The notes below the pieces were generated by a model. That model was not told the DNA's origin. It saw only the letters and a list, made by a program, of their open reading frames with translations, and did no database searches. A stretch of 64,000 nt of DNA from Schleiferia thermophila (GTDB taxonomy: Bacteria > Bacteroidota > Bacteroidia > Flavobacteriales > Schleiferiaceae). Below are positions 43,948-53,649 of this stretch, piece by piece. The translations under genes and the position numbers were made by a program. The stretch is taken from the NCBI RefSeq assembly GCF_003337435.1, contig NZ_QPJS01000001.1, positions 698,513 through 762,512 on the forward strand, in the 5' to 3' direction. The first letter of the stretch is position 1. The number at the start of each line of letters is the position of its first letter.

Positions 43948-46377
43948 ATGGGCAGGCAAGAGAAATTTTTGATCGAGCAATGGTTTTCGGAGCAAGGGTG
44001 GAGGGCATTTGCTTTCCAGAGAATGTGTTGGGAGTGTATGGTGGATGGGTCATCGGGCATTGTAAATGCTCCTACGGGCAGTGGAAAGACGTATTCGGTA
44101 CTGGGCGGTGTGCTGGAAGGGCTGAAAGAGGCACCCGCAGGTGGGATTAAGTGTCTGTGGATTACGCCGATAAGGGCTCTGGCCAAGGAAATTGAGCTCA
44201 GTGTGGGAAGGGCATTGGTAGGCTGTGGACTGCCGTGGTCGGTGGGTATCCGAACAGGTGACACGGAGCCTTCCGAACGACGCATGCAGGGACGAGCGAT
44301 GCCGGATGTACTGGTGACTACGCCCGAGAGTTTGCACCTGATGATAGCTGGTAAGGATGCGTTGAGGTGGTTGAGTGGGGTTCGTTTTGTGGTGGTGGAC
44401 GAATGGCACGAGCTGATGGGCAGTAAGCGTGGTGTGCTTCTGGAGCTGGCACTTAGCTGGCTGAAAGTGGTGTGCTCTGGTTTGCAAATTTGGGGTATTT
44501 CGGCCACAATAGGTAATTTGGAAGAGGCATTAGGCGTATTGCTTGGGTCGGATGGTTCGAAGGGCAGATTGATTCAGGCGGGGGTGAAGAAGTGCATCGA
44601 GGTGCGGCCGGTGTTACCGGATAGCATTGAGGTGATGCCTTGGGCGGGTCATCTGGGGATTCGGCTGCTGGATAAGGTAGTACCCATAATTATGAACAGC
44701 AAGAGTACATTGGTTTTTACCAATACGCGTTCGCAGTGTGAGATTTGGTATCAGAAACTGCTCGAGGCGGCTCCTGAACTGGCAGGGCAAATTGCTATGC
44801 ACCACAGCAGCATCAGCCGAGAAATCAGGCATTGGGTGGAGGATGCATTGTACGATGGCCAGTTGAAGGCGGTGGTGTGTACTTCGAGCCTGGACCTGGG
44901 TGTTGATTTCAGGCCGGTGGAGACGATAGTGCAGATTGGCAGTCCAAAGGGTGTGAGCCGATTTATGCAGCGGGCAGGCAGGAGCGGGCACAGGCCGGGG
45001 GAGGTGAGTAGAATTTACTTTGTGCCTACTCACACACTTGAGTTGGTAGAATCGGCTGCTCTGCGAGAGGCAATTGAAAGCAATGTAATAGAGCCCAGGG
45101 AGCCGTATGTGAGATCGTTTGATGTATTGGTACAATGGCTGGTGACGCTGGCTGTTGGTCCTGGATTCAGGAGCGAGGAGGTGCTGCGTCAGGTGCGGAA
45201 TACGCATGCTTTCAGTAGCATCAGCTATGAGGAATGGATGTGGTGTCTGGCATTTGTGACTACCGGGGGGAAGACACTGGAGGGGTACGACGAATTTAAA
45301 AAAGTGGAGCTTGCCGAAGATGGGAGGTATGTGGTGCGAAGCAGGCGCGTGGCCATGCGCCATCGACTTGGCATAGGGGCTATTGTGAGCGATGCAGTAA
45401 TGCGGGTAAAGTTTCTGAACGGAGGTTTTGTGGGTACCATCGAAGAGTGGTTTATCAGCAGGCTGAAGCCCGGTGATGTCTTTTGGTTTGGCGGAAGAAG
45501 TCTGGAGTTGGTCAGGGTGAAAGGGTTAGATGTGACCGTGCGGGCCAGCCACCAAAAAGAAGGTATGGTGCCAAGCTGGATGGGCGGTAGGATGCCGCTC
45601 TCGGCACAGTTGGGCAAAGTGCTTCGAATGAAACTGCAAGAGGCTTTTGAGGACAGGGCTGTGGATGAGGAATTGAGATTGATTGGGCCTCTGTGGCGTC
45701 TTCAACTGGAGCGCAGTACTATACCGGCTGCCGATGAGCTGCTGATGGAGTATCTGGTGGATAGGGAGGGGCATCATTTGTTTGTCTATCCCTTTGAGGG
45801 TCGCAATGTGCATGAGGGTATGGCATCGCTGCTGGCATGGAGGCTGTCTCTTTTTGGTCCGATGTCGTTTTCAATCGCTATGAACGACTATGGATTTGAG
45901 CTGCTTTCACCGGATCCGATACCGATAGAGGAGGGATTGGACTCAGATGTGTTTTGTACGGAGCATTTGGAAAGGGACATCTGGCAAAGTGTAAATGCCA
46001 CAGAGATGGCTCGAAGGAAGTTCAGGGATATTGCTGCTATAGCGGGATTAGTATTCAGGGGGTATCCGGGTATGCCGGTTAAGGAGAAGCATTTGCAGAG
46101 CTCATCGGGTTTGATTTTCACTACTCTTTCGGCATATGAGCCCGACCATCTGCTGCTGAGGCAGGCCTATGATGAGGTGCTGCAATTTCAGCTTGAACAA
46201 GGTCGGATGTATCAGGCGTTTGAGCGGATACGCAAGAGTAAAATTGCGTTGAAGAGGATTGAGAGGCCGACGCCGTTTTGTTTTCCAATTTTGGTAGATA
46301 GGTTACGTGAGCGGCTCACCACAGAATCGCTGGAGCAGCGGATTGAAAAAATGCTGAAAGATGCGGGTGTAGGGTAG
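43948..46377 (+). CDS. Ligase-associated DNA damage response DEXH-box helicase (Lhr-like)
   Basis: 809 residues from the ATG at 43948 (MGRQEKFLIEQWF). Two RecA domains: motif I APTGSGKT at 41-48, motif II DEWHEL at 151-156 (the DEWH form of this subfamily), SAT at 185-187, and motif VI QRAGRSGHRPG. A winged-helix and Lhr-core-like C-terminal region follow. In many bacteria this helicase is encoded with an ATP-dependent DNA ligase, a metallo-exonuclease and a phosphoesterase in a repair cluster; none of those is adjacent here. It ends 74 bp before the convergent fbaB. Confidence 0.88.
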   Translation: MGRQEKFLIEQWFSEQGWRAFAFQRMCWECMVDGSSGIVNAPTGSGKTYSVLGGVLEGLKEAPAGGIKCLWITPIRALAKEIELSVGRALVGCGLPWSVGIRTGDTEPSERRMQGRAMPDVLVTTPESLHLMIAGKDALRWLSGVRFVVVDEWHELMGSKRGVLLELALSWLKVVCSGLQIWGISATIGNLEEALGVLLGSDGSKGRLIQAGVKKCIEVRPVLPDSIEVMPWAGHLGIRLLDKVVPIIMNSKSTLVFTNTRSQCEIWYQKLLEAAPELAGQIAMHHSSISREIRHWVEDALYDGQLKAVVCTSSLDLGVDFRPVETIVQIGSPKGVSRFMQRAGRSGHRPGEVSRIYFVPTHTLELVESAALREAIESNVIEPREPYVRSFDVLVQWLVTLAVGPGFRSEEVLRQVRNTHAFSSISYEEWMWCLAFVTTGGKTLEGYDEFKKVELAEDGRYVVRSRRVAMRHRLGIGAIVSDAVMRVKFLNGGFVGTIEEWFISRLKPGDVFWFGGRSLELVRVKGLDVTVRASHQKEGMVPSWMGGRMPLSAQLGKVLRMKLQEAFEDRAVDEELRLIGPLWRLQLERSTIPAADELLMEYLVDREGHHLFVYPFEGRNVHEGMASLLAWRLSLFGPMSFSIAMNDYGFELLSPDPIPIEEGLDSDVFCTEHLERDIWQSVNATEMARRKFRDIAAIAGLVFRGYPGMPVKEKHLQSSSGLIFTTLSAYEPDHLLLRQAYDEVLQFQLEQGRMYQAFERIRKSKIALKRIERPTPFCFPILVDRLRERLTTESLEQRIEKMLKDAGVG

Positions 46378-46400
46378 AGGCCTTCCGACGGAGGATCAGC

Positions 46401-46426
46401 AAAAAGCCGGCACGAAGGCCGGCTTT
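46401..46426 (-). terminator. Rho-independent terminator of fbaB (may be bidirectional)
   Basis: AAAGCCGGC (46403-46411) pairs with GCCGGCTTT (46418-46426). On the minus strand it is followed by five Ts, 26 bp beyond the fbaB stop; on the plus strand by only three, so it chiefly serves fbaB. Confidence 0.8.
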
Positions 46427-46451
46427 GATAGGTTATGCGATTTGGACAAAG

Positions 46452-47525
46452 TCAGGCGATGGTGATTTGAGGGTCTAGATAGACATCCTGAATAGCATGG
46501 AGCAGTGCTACGCCTTCGGCCATGGGTTTTTGGAAGGCCTTTCGACCGGAGATAAGCCCCTGGCCACCAGCGCGCTTGTTGACCACAGCGGTGTAAACGG
46601 CATCGGCCATGTCGCTGGCGCCTTTTGACTCTCCTCCAGAGTTGATCAATCCTGCACGTCCCATGTAGCCGTTGGCTACCTGGTAGCGGGTCAGGTCGAT
46701 GGGATGTTCGGTGGTGAGTTCTGTGTAGATTTTTTCATCGAGCTTGCCGTAAGAGGAGCCGCCGGTATTGAGAGCTTTGTAGCCCCCATTGATGGTGGGA
46801 AGTTTTTGTTTGACGATATCGGCCTGAATGGTTACACCTAGATGATTGGCCTGTCCGGTAAGGTCAGCTGCTGTGTGGTAATCTTTTCCATCGCGTTTAA
46901 ATGCTGAATTTCGTGTGTAGCACCACAGGATGGTGGCCATGCCGAGTTCGTGGGCAAAGGCGAAGGCTTCTGCTACTTCCACGATCTGACGGCCGGACTC
47001 TTCGCTGCCGAAATAGATGGTAGCACCTACAGCCACGGCTCCTAGATTCCAGGCCTCTTCGATGGTGCCAAACATGATTTGGTCGAATTTATTGGGATAC
47101 GTGAGGAGCTCGTTGTGGTTAATTTTGACGATAAAAGGAATTTTATGAGCGTATTTTCTGGCGGTAGAGGCCAATACGCCAAAGGTGGAAGCCACGCCGT
47201 TGCAGCCGCCTTCTATGGCCAGGCGTACGATGTTTTCGGGATCGAAATAAGCTGGATTTTTTGCAAAGGAGGCTCCGGCACTGTGTTCGATGCCCTGGTC
47301 GACCGGCAAAATGCTCAGGTACCCGGTATTGGCCAGGCGACCGTGGCCATATAGTGCCTGCAGGCTGCGTAGTGTTTGGATATTTCTGTTGCTTGGTCCG
47401 AAGATTCTATCCACAAAATCCGGCCCTGGCAGGTGAAGGTTTTCCTTGCGGATGGTCTTGCACTCGTGATTGAGCAGGTACTCAGCCTGAGAACCAAGTA
47501 GATTCACAATTTCTGCGTGCGTCAT
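46452..47525 (-). CDS. fbaB: Class I fructose-bisphosphate aldolase (FbaB/DhnA type)
   Basis: 357 residues. It cleaves fructose 1,6-bisphosphate to two triose phosphates in glycolysis and gluconeogenesis. The family motifs are [39 protein letters not shown] and the Schiff-base lysine region [11 protein letters not shown] followed by NGGYKALN. It stands alone, convergent with the DEXH helicase gene and divergent from purL. Confidence 0.94.
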   Translation of the reverse strand: MTHAEIVNLLGSQAEYLLNHECKTIRKENLHLPGPDFVDRIFGPSNRNIQTLRSLQALYGHGRLANTGYLSILPVDQGIEHSAGASFAKNPAYFDPENIVRLAIEGGCNGVASTFGVLASTARKYAHKIPFIVKINHNELLTYPNKFDQIMFGTIEEAWNLGAVAVGATIYFGSEESGRQIVEVAEAFAFAHELGMATILWCYTRNSAFKRDGKDYHTAADLTGQANHLGVTIQADIVKQKLPTINGGYKALNTGGSSYGKLDEKIYTELTTEHPIDLTRYQVANGYMGRAGLINSGGESKGASDMADAVYTAVVNKRAGGQGLISGRKAFQKPMAEGVALLHAIQDVYLDPQITIA

Positions 47526-47554
47526 GATGGTTGAATTTTGATCTGGTTTGTGGA

Positions 47555-47562
47555 CAAAGGTA
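47555..47562 (-). promoter_or_regulatory. Probable -7 element for fbaB
   Basis: TACCTTTG on the minus strand fits TAnnTTTG and lies 29 bases upstream of the fbaB ATG. No TTTG at the usual -33 distance. Confidence 0.45.
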
Positions 47563-47689
47563 TGTGCTGCAAGCGTTGGAATTATGAGATTAGTTTGGTA
47601 GAATAAAAGTTTACTTTACAAAAGCCGGCTGGAGAGTGCATAGAAGTGGCAAGGGTTATTTTTCCGGGCCGATGGTAGGATTGGGCACC

Positions 47690-47697
47690 TATCTTTG
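47690..47697 (+). promoter_or_regulatory. Probable -7 element for purL
   Basis: TATCTTTG fits TAnnTTTG and ends 24 bases before the purL ATG, giving a leader of about 19 bases. No clear -33. Confidence 0.45.
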
Positions 47698-47721
47698 TGG
47701 CCGAATCTTTCCTAATTTCGA

Positions 47722-49959
47722 ATGAATACTGCACTATATCCGCCAATTAACGCTTCGACTGCCAAAGAACTCGGACTACTGGAAGAGGAATTTGAGAAAA
47801 TTAAGGAATTGCTGGGCAGGGAGCCCAACTTTACCGAATTGTGTGCATACTCTGCTATGTGGTCAGAGCATTGCTCATATAAGAATTCCATTGTTTGGCT
47901 TAAGACCCTGCCAAAAGACGGACCACACATGCTGGTAAAGGCCGGTGAAGAAAATGCCGGTTTGGTAGATATTGGAGATGGTTATGGATGTGCGTTTAAA
48001 ATCGAGTCGCACAACCATCCTTCGGCCCTGGAACCTTATCAAGGTGCAGCCACAGGAGTGGGGGGTATCAATCGTGATATTTTTACCATGGGAGCCAGAC
48101 CTATTGCCTTGCTAAACAGTTTGCGCTTTGGCGAACCGGAGTTGGAGCGCACCAAATGGCTGGTAAAAGGCGTTGTAAAAGGCATCGGCGACTACGGCAA
48201 TGCTTTTGGAATACCAACTGTGGGAGGTGAGACCTACTTTGACAAATGCTACAACCAAAATCCACTGGTTAATGCCTTTTCAGCCGGTATTGTTAAAACA
48301 GATCGCATTATCAGAGCTAAGGCCGAAGGAGTGGGAAATCCCGTTTTTATAGTTGGCGCCAGCACTGGCAAAGACGGAATTCACGGTGCTTCTTTTGCTT
48401 CCAAAGACCTGACCGAAGATTCGGCAGATGACATTCCCGCAGTACAGGTAGGTGACCCCTTTATGGAGAAGCTCTTGCTCGAGGCTACGATGGAACTTGC
48501 CGAGACCGATTATGTAGTTGGAATGCAGGACATGGGAGCAGCCGGTATCATTTGTTCTACCTCTGAAATGAGTGCTGCCGGCAAGCATGGAATGAGGATA
48601 CACCTGGATCGGGTTCCGCTACGTCAAAAAAACATGGAACCTTGGGAAATATTGCTTTCCGAAAGCCAGGAACGCATGTTGGTGGTGGTGAAAAAAGGTC
48701 ATGAAGACCAGGTAAAAAAAATCTATGACAAATGGGACATTCATTGTGAACAGATTGGGGAAGTAATCGAAGGTGACAGGCTGTATTTTTACTGGCATGA
48801 TGAGTTGATAGCTGACCTGCCTGCCAGCACACTGGTGCTTGGAGGCGGGGCTCCCGTGTATTACAGGGAATTCAGGCAGGCTGCCTATTACAGTGAGCTC
48901 TTGGACTTCGACATCAATGCGGTACCAGAGCCGAAGGATCTGAAAGAAACAGCCAGAAAAATCCTGTCGCTGCCCAATGTGGCGAGTAAAAAATTCATTT
49001 ACGAGCAATACGACTCTATGGTAGGTACTGTAAACATGAGCACCAACAGACCTACCGACGCGGCTATCGTAAATCTAAAAGGCACTAACAAGGCCCTTGC
49101 TATGACGGTGGATTGTAATCCACGCTTTGTATGGGCGGACCCTGAAATCGGCACTATGATGGCTGTGAGCGAGGCAGCCAGAAATATAGTGGTTTCCGGC
49201 GGTATACCATCGGCCGTGACCAATTGCCTGAACTTTGGAAATCCTTATAACCCAGAGGTATATTGGCAGTTTGTAGGGGCCGTAAAGGGAATGGGAAAGG
49301 CCTGTGAAACTTTTAAAACTCCTGTCACCGGGGGTAATGTGAGTTTTTATAACCAAACAGTACTCAAAGACCGGGTTGAGCCGGTTTTTCCCACGCCTAC
49401 TATCGGAATGATAGGAATCGTTGAGGACAAAAAGCACATTACCACCATACCGTTTAAACAAAAAGGCGATTTGATTTATCTGGTGGGCACGGTAAGAGAA
49501 GACATCAATCAATCCCAGTATCTGGTACACATTCACGGAATCGAAAAATCCCCTGTACCACAATTTAGCCTTGAAGAGGAATATGCCCTTCAGGAGCAGT
49601 TGAAAATTACAATCCGACAAGGATTGATTTGCAGTGCTCACGACATATCAGAAGGTGGACTGTGGGTCACTTTGATGGAAAAAGCACTAACCAGTGGCCT
49701 GGGATTTGACATTACCCTGCCAGCCGAAATCCGCAAGGACGCATACCTCTTTGGAGAAGGGCCTTCTCGCGTAGTGGTCACCGTAAAGCAGGACGACGAA
49801 ACTGCCTTCATCGATTCGATGATGCTCAATGGTGTAGATTTTGATTTACTGGGACATGTGACGAAAGGCAGTATCCGCATAGATGATGAAGACTGGGGTC
49901 ATGTGGAAGATTACCGAAATCTGTATGAAAATTCACTTACCGATATACTTCTTTCGTAA
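47722..49959 (+). CDS. purL: Phosphoribosylformylglycinamidine synthase subunit PurL
   Basis: 745 residues, the small-PurL form that needs separate PurQ and PurS subunits. It makes FGAM from FGAR, ATP and ammonia in purine synthesis. Motifs are the catalytic His region [31 protein letters not shown] and the C-terminal [14 protein letters not shown] and FGEGPSR. purQ and purS are not adjacent. The 3' end overlaps the following secreted-protein gene by 35 bp in another frame. Confidence 0.95.
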   Translation: MNTALYPPINASTAKELGLLEEEFEKIKELLGREPNFTELCAYSAMWSEHCSYKNSIVWLKTLPKDGPHMLVKAGEENAGLVDIGDGYGCAFKIESHNHPSALEPYQGAATGVGGINRDIFTMGARPIALLNSLRFGEPELERTKWLVKGVVKGIGDYGNAFGIPTVGGETYFDKCYNQNPLVNAFSAGIVKTDRIIRAKAEGVGNPVFIVGASTGKDGIHGASFASKDLTEDSADDIPAVQVGDPFMEKLLLEATMELAETDYVVGMQDMGAAGIICSTSEMSAAGKHGMRIHLDRVPLRQKNMEPWEILLSESQERMLVVVKKGHEDQVKKIYDKWDIHCEQIGEVIEGDRLYFYWHDELIADLPASTLVLGGGAPVYYREFRQAAYYSELLDFDINAVPEPKDLKETARKILSLPNVASKKFIYEQYDSMVGTVNMSTNRPTDAAIVNLKGTNKALAMTVDCNPRFVWADPEIGTMMAVSEAARNIVVSGGIPSAVTNCLNFGNPYNPEVYWQFVGAVKGMGKACETFKTPVTGGNVSFYNQTVLKDRVEPVFPTPTIGMIGIVEDKKHITTIPFKQKGDLIYLVGTVREDINQSQYLVHIHGIEKSPVPQFSLEEEYALQEQLKITIRQGLICSAHDISEGGLWVTLMEKALTSGLGFDITLPAEIRKDAYLFGEGPSRVVVTVKQDDETAFIDSMMLNGVDFDLLGHVTKGSIRIDDEDWGHVEDYRNLYENSLTDILLS

Positions 49960-50377
49960 AGAGCTCTTTACACTGGCGATGATTGTAACATTTCACGCGG
50001 CCAACGGGCAGAAGATTCTGACCTGGTTTGTATTGACACAGACCCTCTCTGGTGAAGACCCTGCGCGTCCCGGAGTTTATGCACCAGTCTTTTCGCCCGA
50101 ACTTGAAAAGCTCAACGGTCAGGAAGTCATCCTAACTGGCTATGTAATACCACTCGATATGGGAAATAATACCTACGCCTTGTCAAAAACACCTTTTTCA
50201 AATTGTTTTTTTTGTGGGAAAGCCGGTATCGAGACGGTAGTAGGTTTAAAATTCAAAAACCGCCAAAGTAAATTTCTGGTAGATCAATTCATTGTGGTCA
50301 AAGGGATATTGAGACTCAATAAGCATCCGAACGGAGATTTTATTTACTATCTTGAAAATGCAGAATTACATGGCTAA
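49925..50377 (+). CDS. DUF3299-like exported protein, first of two
   Basis: 150 residues. A signal-like hydrophobic segment ends near HAANGQ. The core is [19 protein letters not shown] ... [12 protein letters not shown], a small beta fold with a CxxC pair, as in DUF3299-type proteins. The start is uncertain: the ATG at 49925 lies 35 bp inside purL, whereas an ATG at 49979, 20 bp after the purL stop, also leaves a short signal peptide. It overlaps its paralogue by 8 bp. Function unknown; metal binding at the CxxC is inference. Confidence 0.75.
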   Translation: MKIHLPIYFFRKELFTLAMIVTFHAANGQKILTWFVLTQTLSGEDPARPGVYAPVFSPELEKLNGQEVILTGYVIPLDMGNNTYALSKTPFSNCFFCGKAGIETVVGLKFKNRQSKFLVDQFIVVKGILRLNKHPNGDFIYYLENAELHG

Positions 50378-50849
50378 AATGAGTAGTGCAAAGGCAATAG
50401 CGCTAGTTTTAGGCCTAAGTATCGCTCAACTATGGGCCATATCAGTACAAGGTCAAGAAAATCAGGGACCAATAAAAATAACCTGGAAGACCCTGCAGGA
50501 TGTCCAATTCAAAGAAAGATACTACAAAGAGGCTGAAGCCTGGTTCCTTTTTCCGACCTTTGGCAAGTCGCTCAAAAATTTGGATGGGAAGCAAGTTGAA
50601 ATCAAAGGATATGTGATTCCAATAGATGCAGAGGGTGGACTTTATGCACTTTCGGCATTTCCATTCAGTGCCTGTTACTTCTGCGGTGGGGCAGGACCGG
50701 AATCGGTAATGTCTCTGAAACTGAAAAAGGGTCATCGGCGGTACAAGACCGATGACGTGGTTACCTTCAGAGGCATCTTTAAGCTCAACGACACCGATAT
50801 CAACGATTTTAATTACATTCTTCGAAATGCTGAAGAGGTAAGGAATTAA
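50370..50849 (+). CDS. DUF3299-like exported protein, second of two
   Basis: 159 residues with a signal peptide ending VQGQ. Same layout as the preceding gene: NLDGKQVEIKGYVIPIDAEGG ... PFSACYFCGGAGPESVMSLKL, clear tandem duplicates. The ATG at 50370 overlaps the previous stop by 8 bp; ATG 50358 is an alternative. Both are small exported proteins with one CxxC motif. Confidence 0.8.
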   Translation: MAKMSSAKAIALVLGLSIAQLWAISVQGQENQGPIKITWKTLQDVQFKERYYKEAEAWFLFPTFGKSLKNLDGKQVEIKGYVIPIDAEGGLYALSAFPFSACYFCGGAGPESVMSLKLKKGHRRYKTDDVVTFRGIFKLNDTDINDFNYILRNAEEVRN

Positions 50850-50868
50850 CAGCCACACCTACATCCCG

Positions 50869-52098
50869 TTGAAAAAACAAAATACATACCCTCGGTTGTA
50901 TCCGAATCTGGTGGGAGGAGTGATCGAAGCGATCGAAACCATTTTTGGCAGGGATGTGTACGCCGATAAGGTTATTGAAAGACTTTTTAAATCCAATAAA
51001 AAATGGGGAGCCCGCGACAGAGCCTTTGTGGCTGAAAGCGTTTATGAAATTGTGCGCAATTGGAGGCTCTTATGGTATCTGGCAGGAGAGGAACCTAGTC
51101 TGAAGCGAAAAAAACTGTATAAAATATTTGCTTTGTACCGCATCATAAGTGACAAACCATTGCCTGCCGACGACAAGTGGTCCGATGTGGTAGAAAACAA
51201 AAAAGAGATAGAAGCAAAAATCCACCATATAACTGACGCAGAAATAAAGCACTCCTTCCCGGAGTGGTTGGCTGATTTGCTGAGCAGAAACCGACCTTAC
51301 TGGCCGGAGCTGGCTGCAAAGCTTAATGAACCAGCTGGCCTTCACATTCGGACCAATACTTTGCTAACCACACGAGATGAATTGCTACAGATTCTCAATT
51401 CCGAAGGTATTGATGCGAAGCCTCTGTCATATTGTGAGACAGGGATTGAGTTACTTCAACGGGTCAACGTTTTCAGATTAGAGAGCTTTCAACGTGGCCT
51501 GTATGAGGTGCAGGATGGGGGTTCACAACTGATTGCTCCGTTTCTGCAGCCAAAGCCCGGGGAACGTATTATAGACGCCTGTGCAGGTGCCGGAGGTAAA
51601 ACACTACACATGGCAGCTCTCATGCACAACAAGGGTCAAATCATCGCTATGGATGTAGAAGAACACAAACTGCAGGAGCTTCGCAAGAGAGCAGCTCGCA
51701 ATAGGGTGGATAATGTGGAAGTGCGTTTGATAGAAGGCACAAAGACGATCAAACGTCTGCATCACACAGCTGACAAGCTTTTGCTCGATGTGCCTTGTAC
51801 AGGGACAGGAGTACTTCGTCGCAATCCGGATACTAAATGGAAGCTCAGAGAAGAATACTTTCAACGCGTTCTCAGTATTCAAAAAGAAATTCTCGACACC
51901 TACACCGACATGTTACGCCCGGGAGGTTTTATGGTATATGCCACCTGTTCGCTGATAGAGGATGAAAATCAAAAACAGGTTCAAAACTTCCTGGACCGAA
52001 AAAAGGGAGAATATACACTTATAAGAGAACACCAACTGCTACCAACAGAGCTGGATGCAGATGGATTTTATATGGCATTGATTATGAAAAATGAATGA
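50869..52098 (+). CDS. RsmB/NOP-type rRNA m5C methyltransferase
   Basis: 409 residues starting at TTG (no ATG fits). An N-terminal NusB-like/helical part precedes a SAM-dependent methyltransferase with GERIIDACAGAGGKTLHMAA (SAM loop), AMDVEEHKL, LLLDVPCTGTG and VYATCSLIEDEN, whose PC and TC cysteines are the m5C catalytic pair. The target is probably 16S rRNA (C967-like) by family, not shown here. Its last codons overlap murQ by 8 bp. Confidence 0.9.
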   Translation: MKKQNTYPRLYPNLVGGVIEAIETIFGRDVYADKVIERLFKSNKKWGARDRAFVAESVYEIVRNWRLLWYLAGEEPSLKRKKLYKIFALYRIISDKPLPADDKWSDVVENKKEIEAKIHHITDAEIKHSFPEWLADLLSRNRPYWPELAAKLNEPAGLHIRTNTLLTTRDELLQILNSEGIDAKPLSYCETGIELLQRVNVFRLESFQRGLYEVQDGGSQLIAPFLQPKPGERIIDACAGAGGKTLHMAALMHNKGQIIAMDVEEHKLQELRKRAARNRVDNVEVRLIEGTKTIKRLHHTADKLLLDVPCTGTGVLRRNPDTKWKLREEYFQRVLSIQKEILDTYTDMLRPGGFMVYATCSLIEDENQKQVQNFLDRKKGEYTLIREHQLLPTELDADGFYMALIMKNE

Positions 52099-52915
52099 AT
52101 TTCAACGCATAACAGAGCAAGACTCGCCCTACAGGCATTTGGAGCAGAAGACTCTCCGAGAACTATTGGAAATCATCAATCGCGAAGACCAAACAGTGCC
52201 CATTGCAGTTCAGCAGGCCATTCCACAGATAGAAGCTCTCGCAAGCGCTGTTTACCAGAAGCTCGCTGAGGGAGGGAGGCTATTTTACATAGGAGCGGGC
52301 ACCAGCGGAAGACTTGGCATAGTGGATGCCAGTGAATGTCCACCCACGTTTGGAGTACCACACGGTATGGTCATCGGACTGATAGCAGGCGGTGATGGAG
52401 CTATCCGTAGAGCGGTCGAATTTGCTGAAGATGACGAAAAAGGAGCCTGGCACGACCTGTTGGAATACGGCATTTCGGAAGCCGATATAGTAGTGGGGAT
52501 TGCTGCATCAGGCACGACACCGTATGTGGTTGGAGGGTTGGAACAATGCCGGAAAAACGGTATCCTCACCGGCTGCATCACCTGCAATCCAGGGTCGCCG
52601 GTCACCCGGCAAGCAGATTTCCCGGTGGTAGTAGTTACCGGTCCTGAAGTAGTGACCGGAAGCACACGTATGAAAGCCGGCACTGCTCAAAAGCTCGTAC
52701 TCAATATGCTGACTACCTCAGTGATGATAAGGTTGGGTAGAGTAGAGGACAACAAAATGGTGCGAATGCAACTGGCCAACAACAAGCTCATCGATCGCGC
52801 AACGCGAATAGTTTCCGAAAAACTCAATATTTCTTATGAAAAAGCACGGATGCTGGTGTTGAATTCAGGTGATGTAAAATCGGCTATATCTTTGTATAAA
52901 AATCAAGGCCAATGA
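52091..52915 (+). CDS. murQ: N-acetylmuramic acid 6-phosphate etherase
   Basis: 274 residues. It splits the lactyl ether of MurNAc-6-P to give GlcNAc-6-P and lactate in peptidoglycan recycling. A SIS fold is visible: LFYIGAGTSGRLGIVDASE with the catalytic Glu in the ASECPPTFG segment, and GPEVVTGSTRMKAGTAQK near the C-terminal half. It overlaps the methyltransferase by 8 bp and the DUF6095 gene by 4 bp. Confidence 0.95.
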   Translation: MNEFQRITEQDSPYRHLEQKTLRELLEIINREDQTVPIAVQQAIPQIEALASAVYQKLAEGGRLFYIGAGTSGRLGIVDASECPPTFGVPHGMVIGLIAGGDGAIRRAVEFAEDDEKGAWHDLLEYGISEADIVVGIAASGTTPYVVGGLEQCRKNGILTGCITCNPGSPVTRQADFPVVVVTGPEVVTGSTRMKAGTAQKLVLNMLTTSVMIRLGRVEDNKMVRMQLANNKLIDRATRIVSEKLNISYEKARMLVLNSGDVKSAISLYKNQGQ

Positions 52916-53160
52916 ATTTCAATCGGTCAGACAGACCACATTCCAACAAAGAGCAGCTCATCAAAGGTGCTACCTTGATGTTTGGTTCATTGCCATTTGT
53001 GTTTAGTGGACCGGTGTTGTTTTATTTTATTGGTTTTCCCTTGCTCGACGAAGGTAAAACCTGGGGGATACTACTCTCAACGGTTTTTAGTATTACTGCA
53101 ATCAGCCTATTCGTGGCTGGGTTGCTCCGTGTATTAAAAGGTTTTTTTGATGCCCGATAA
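52912..53160 (+). CDS. DUF6095-like small membrane protein
   Basis: 82 residues with two transmembrane helices (about 20-40 and 50-70) and a terminal GLLRVLKGFFD. It resembles the Bacteroidota family DUF6095, function unknown. The ATG overlaps the murQ stop by 4 bp (ATGA), so translation is coupled. Confidence 0.75.
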   Translation: MNFNRSDRPHSNKEQLIKGATLMFGSLPFVFSGPVLFYFIGFPLLDEGKTWGILLSTVFSITAISLFVAGLLRVLKGFFDAR

Positions 53161-53225
53161 GAGCGCTACGGGATTTTACGTTTATGAACCGAAATATTGC
53201 GTTTTAGAAGTTTTTTATCAACATT

Positions 53226-53645
53226 GTGCAGGAAAACGTTGATGCATTGAACGACCAAAAACTCAAATCGCTCGATACTTTGCATATCCCGGTCTGGTTG
53301 GCCAAAGATATTGCATGGATTTTAGTGTACAAGCCACTGGGAGTGGCCATGATTCTACCAGCTGTTTTTATTGCGGTGTATATCTGTATTAAGACCATTA
53401 GTGAAAAATTGCTTTTTTTTCAAAACCTTGCCATCCTATTCTGGATTAGTGCCAACAGTACCTGGATGGCTGGTGAGTTCTTTGATTTTAGCTATAAAGG
53501 TCCGGCTATGGTGCTCTTTCTGTTGGGAGTAATCTCTATCGCCCGTCACTACTACCTTGAAGTAAAGCTCAAGCCAGCTGAATTAACAAAACCGTATTTT
53601 GCGCGTTTCTTTTCAAAGAACCAAACTACACAAAAACCGTATTGA
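53226..53645 (+). CDS. Hypothetical membrane protein
   Basis: 139 residues starting at GTG (53226), since no ATG is in frame before the first hydrophobic segment. An N-terminal polar stretch (MQENVDALNDQKLKSLDTLH) is followed by three or four transmembrane helices (about 38-55, 63-78, 88-106). No family recognised. It overlaps no neighbour and ends 4 bp before the protease ATG. Confidence 0.6.
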   Translation: MQENVDALNDQKLKSLDTLHIPVWLAKDIAWILVYKPLGVAMILPAVFIAVYICIKTISEKLLFFQNLAILFWISANSTWMAGEFFDFSYKGPAMVLFLLGVISIARHYYLEVKLKPAELTKPYFARFFSKNQTTQKPY

Positions 53646-53649
53646 TTTC

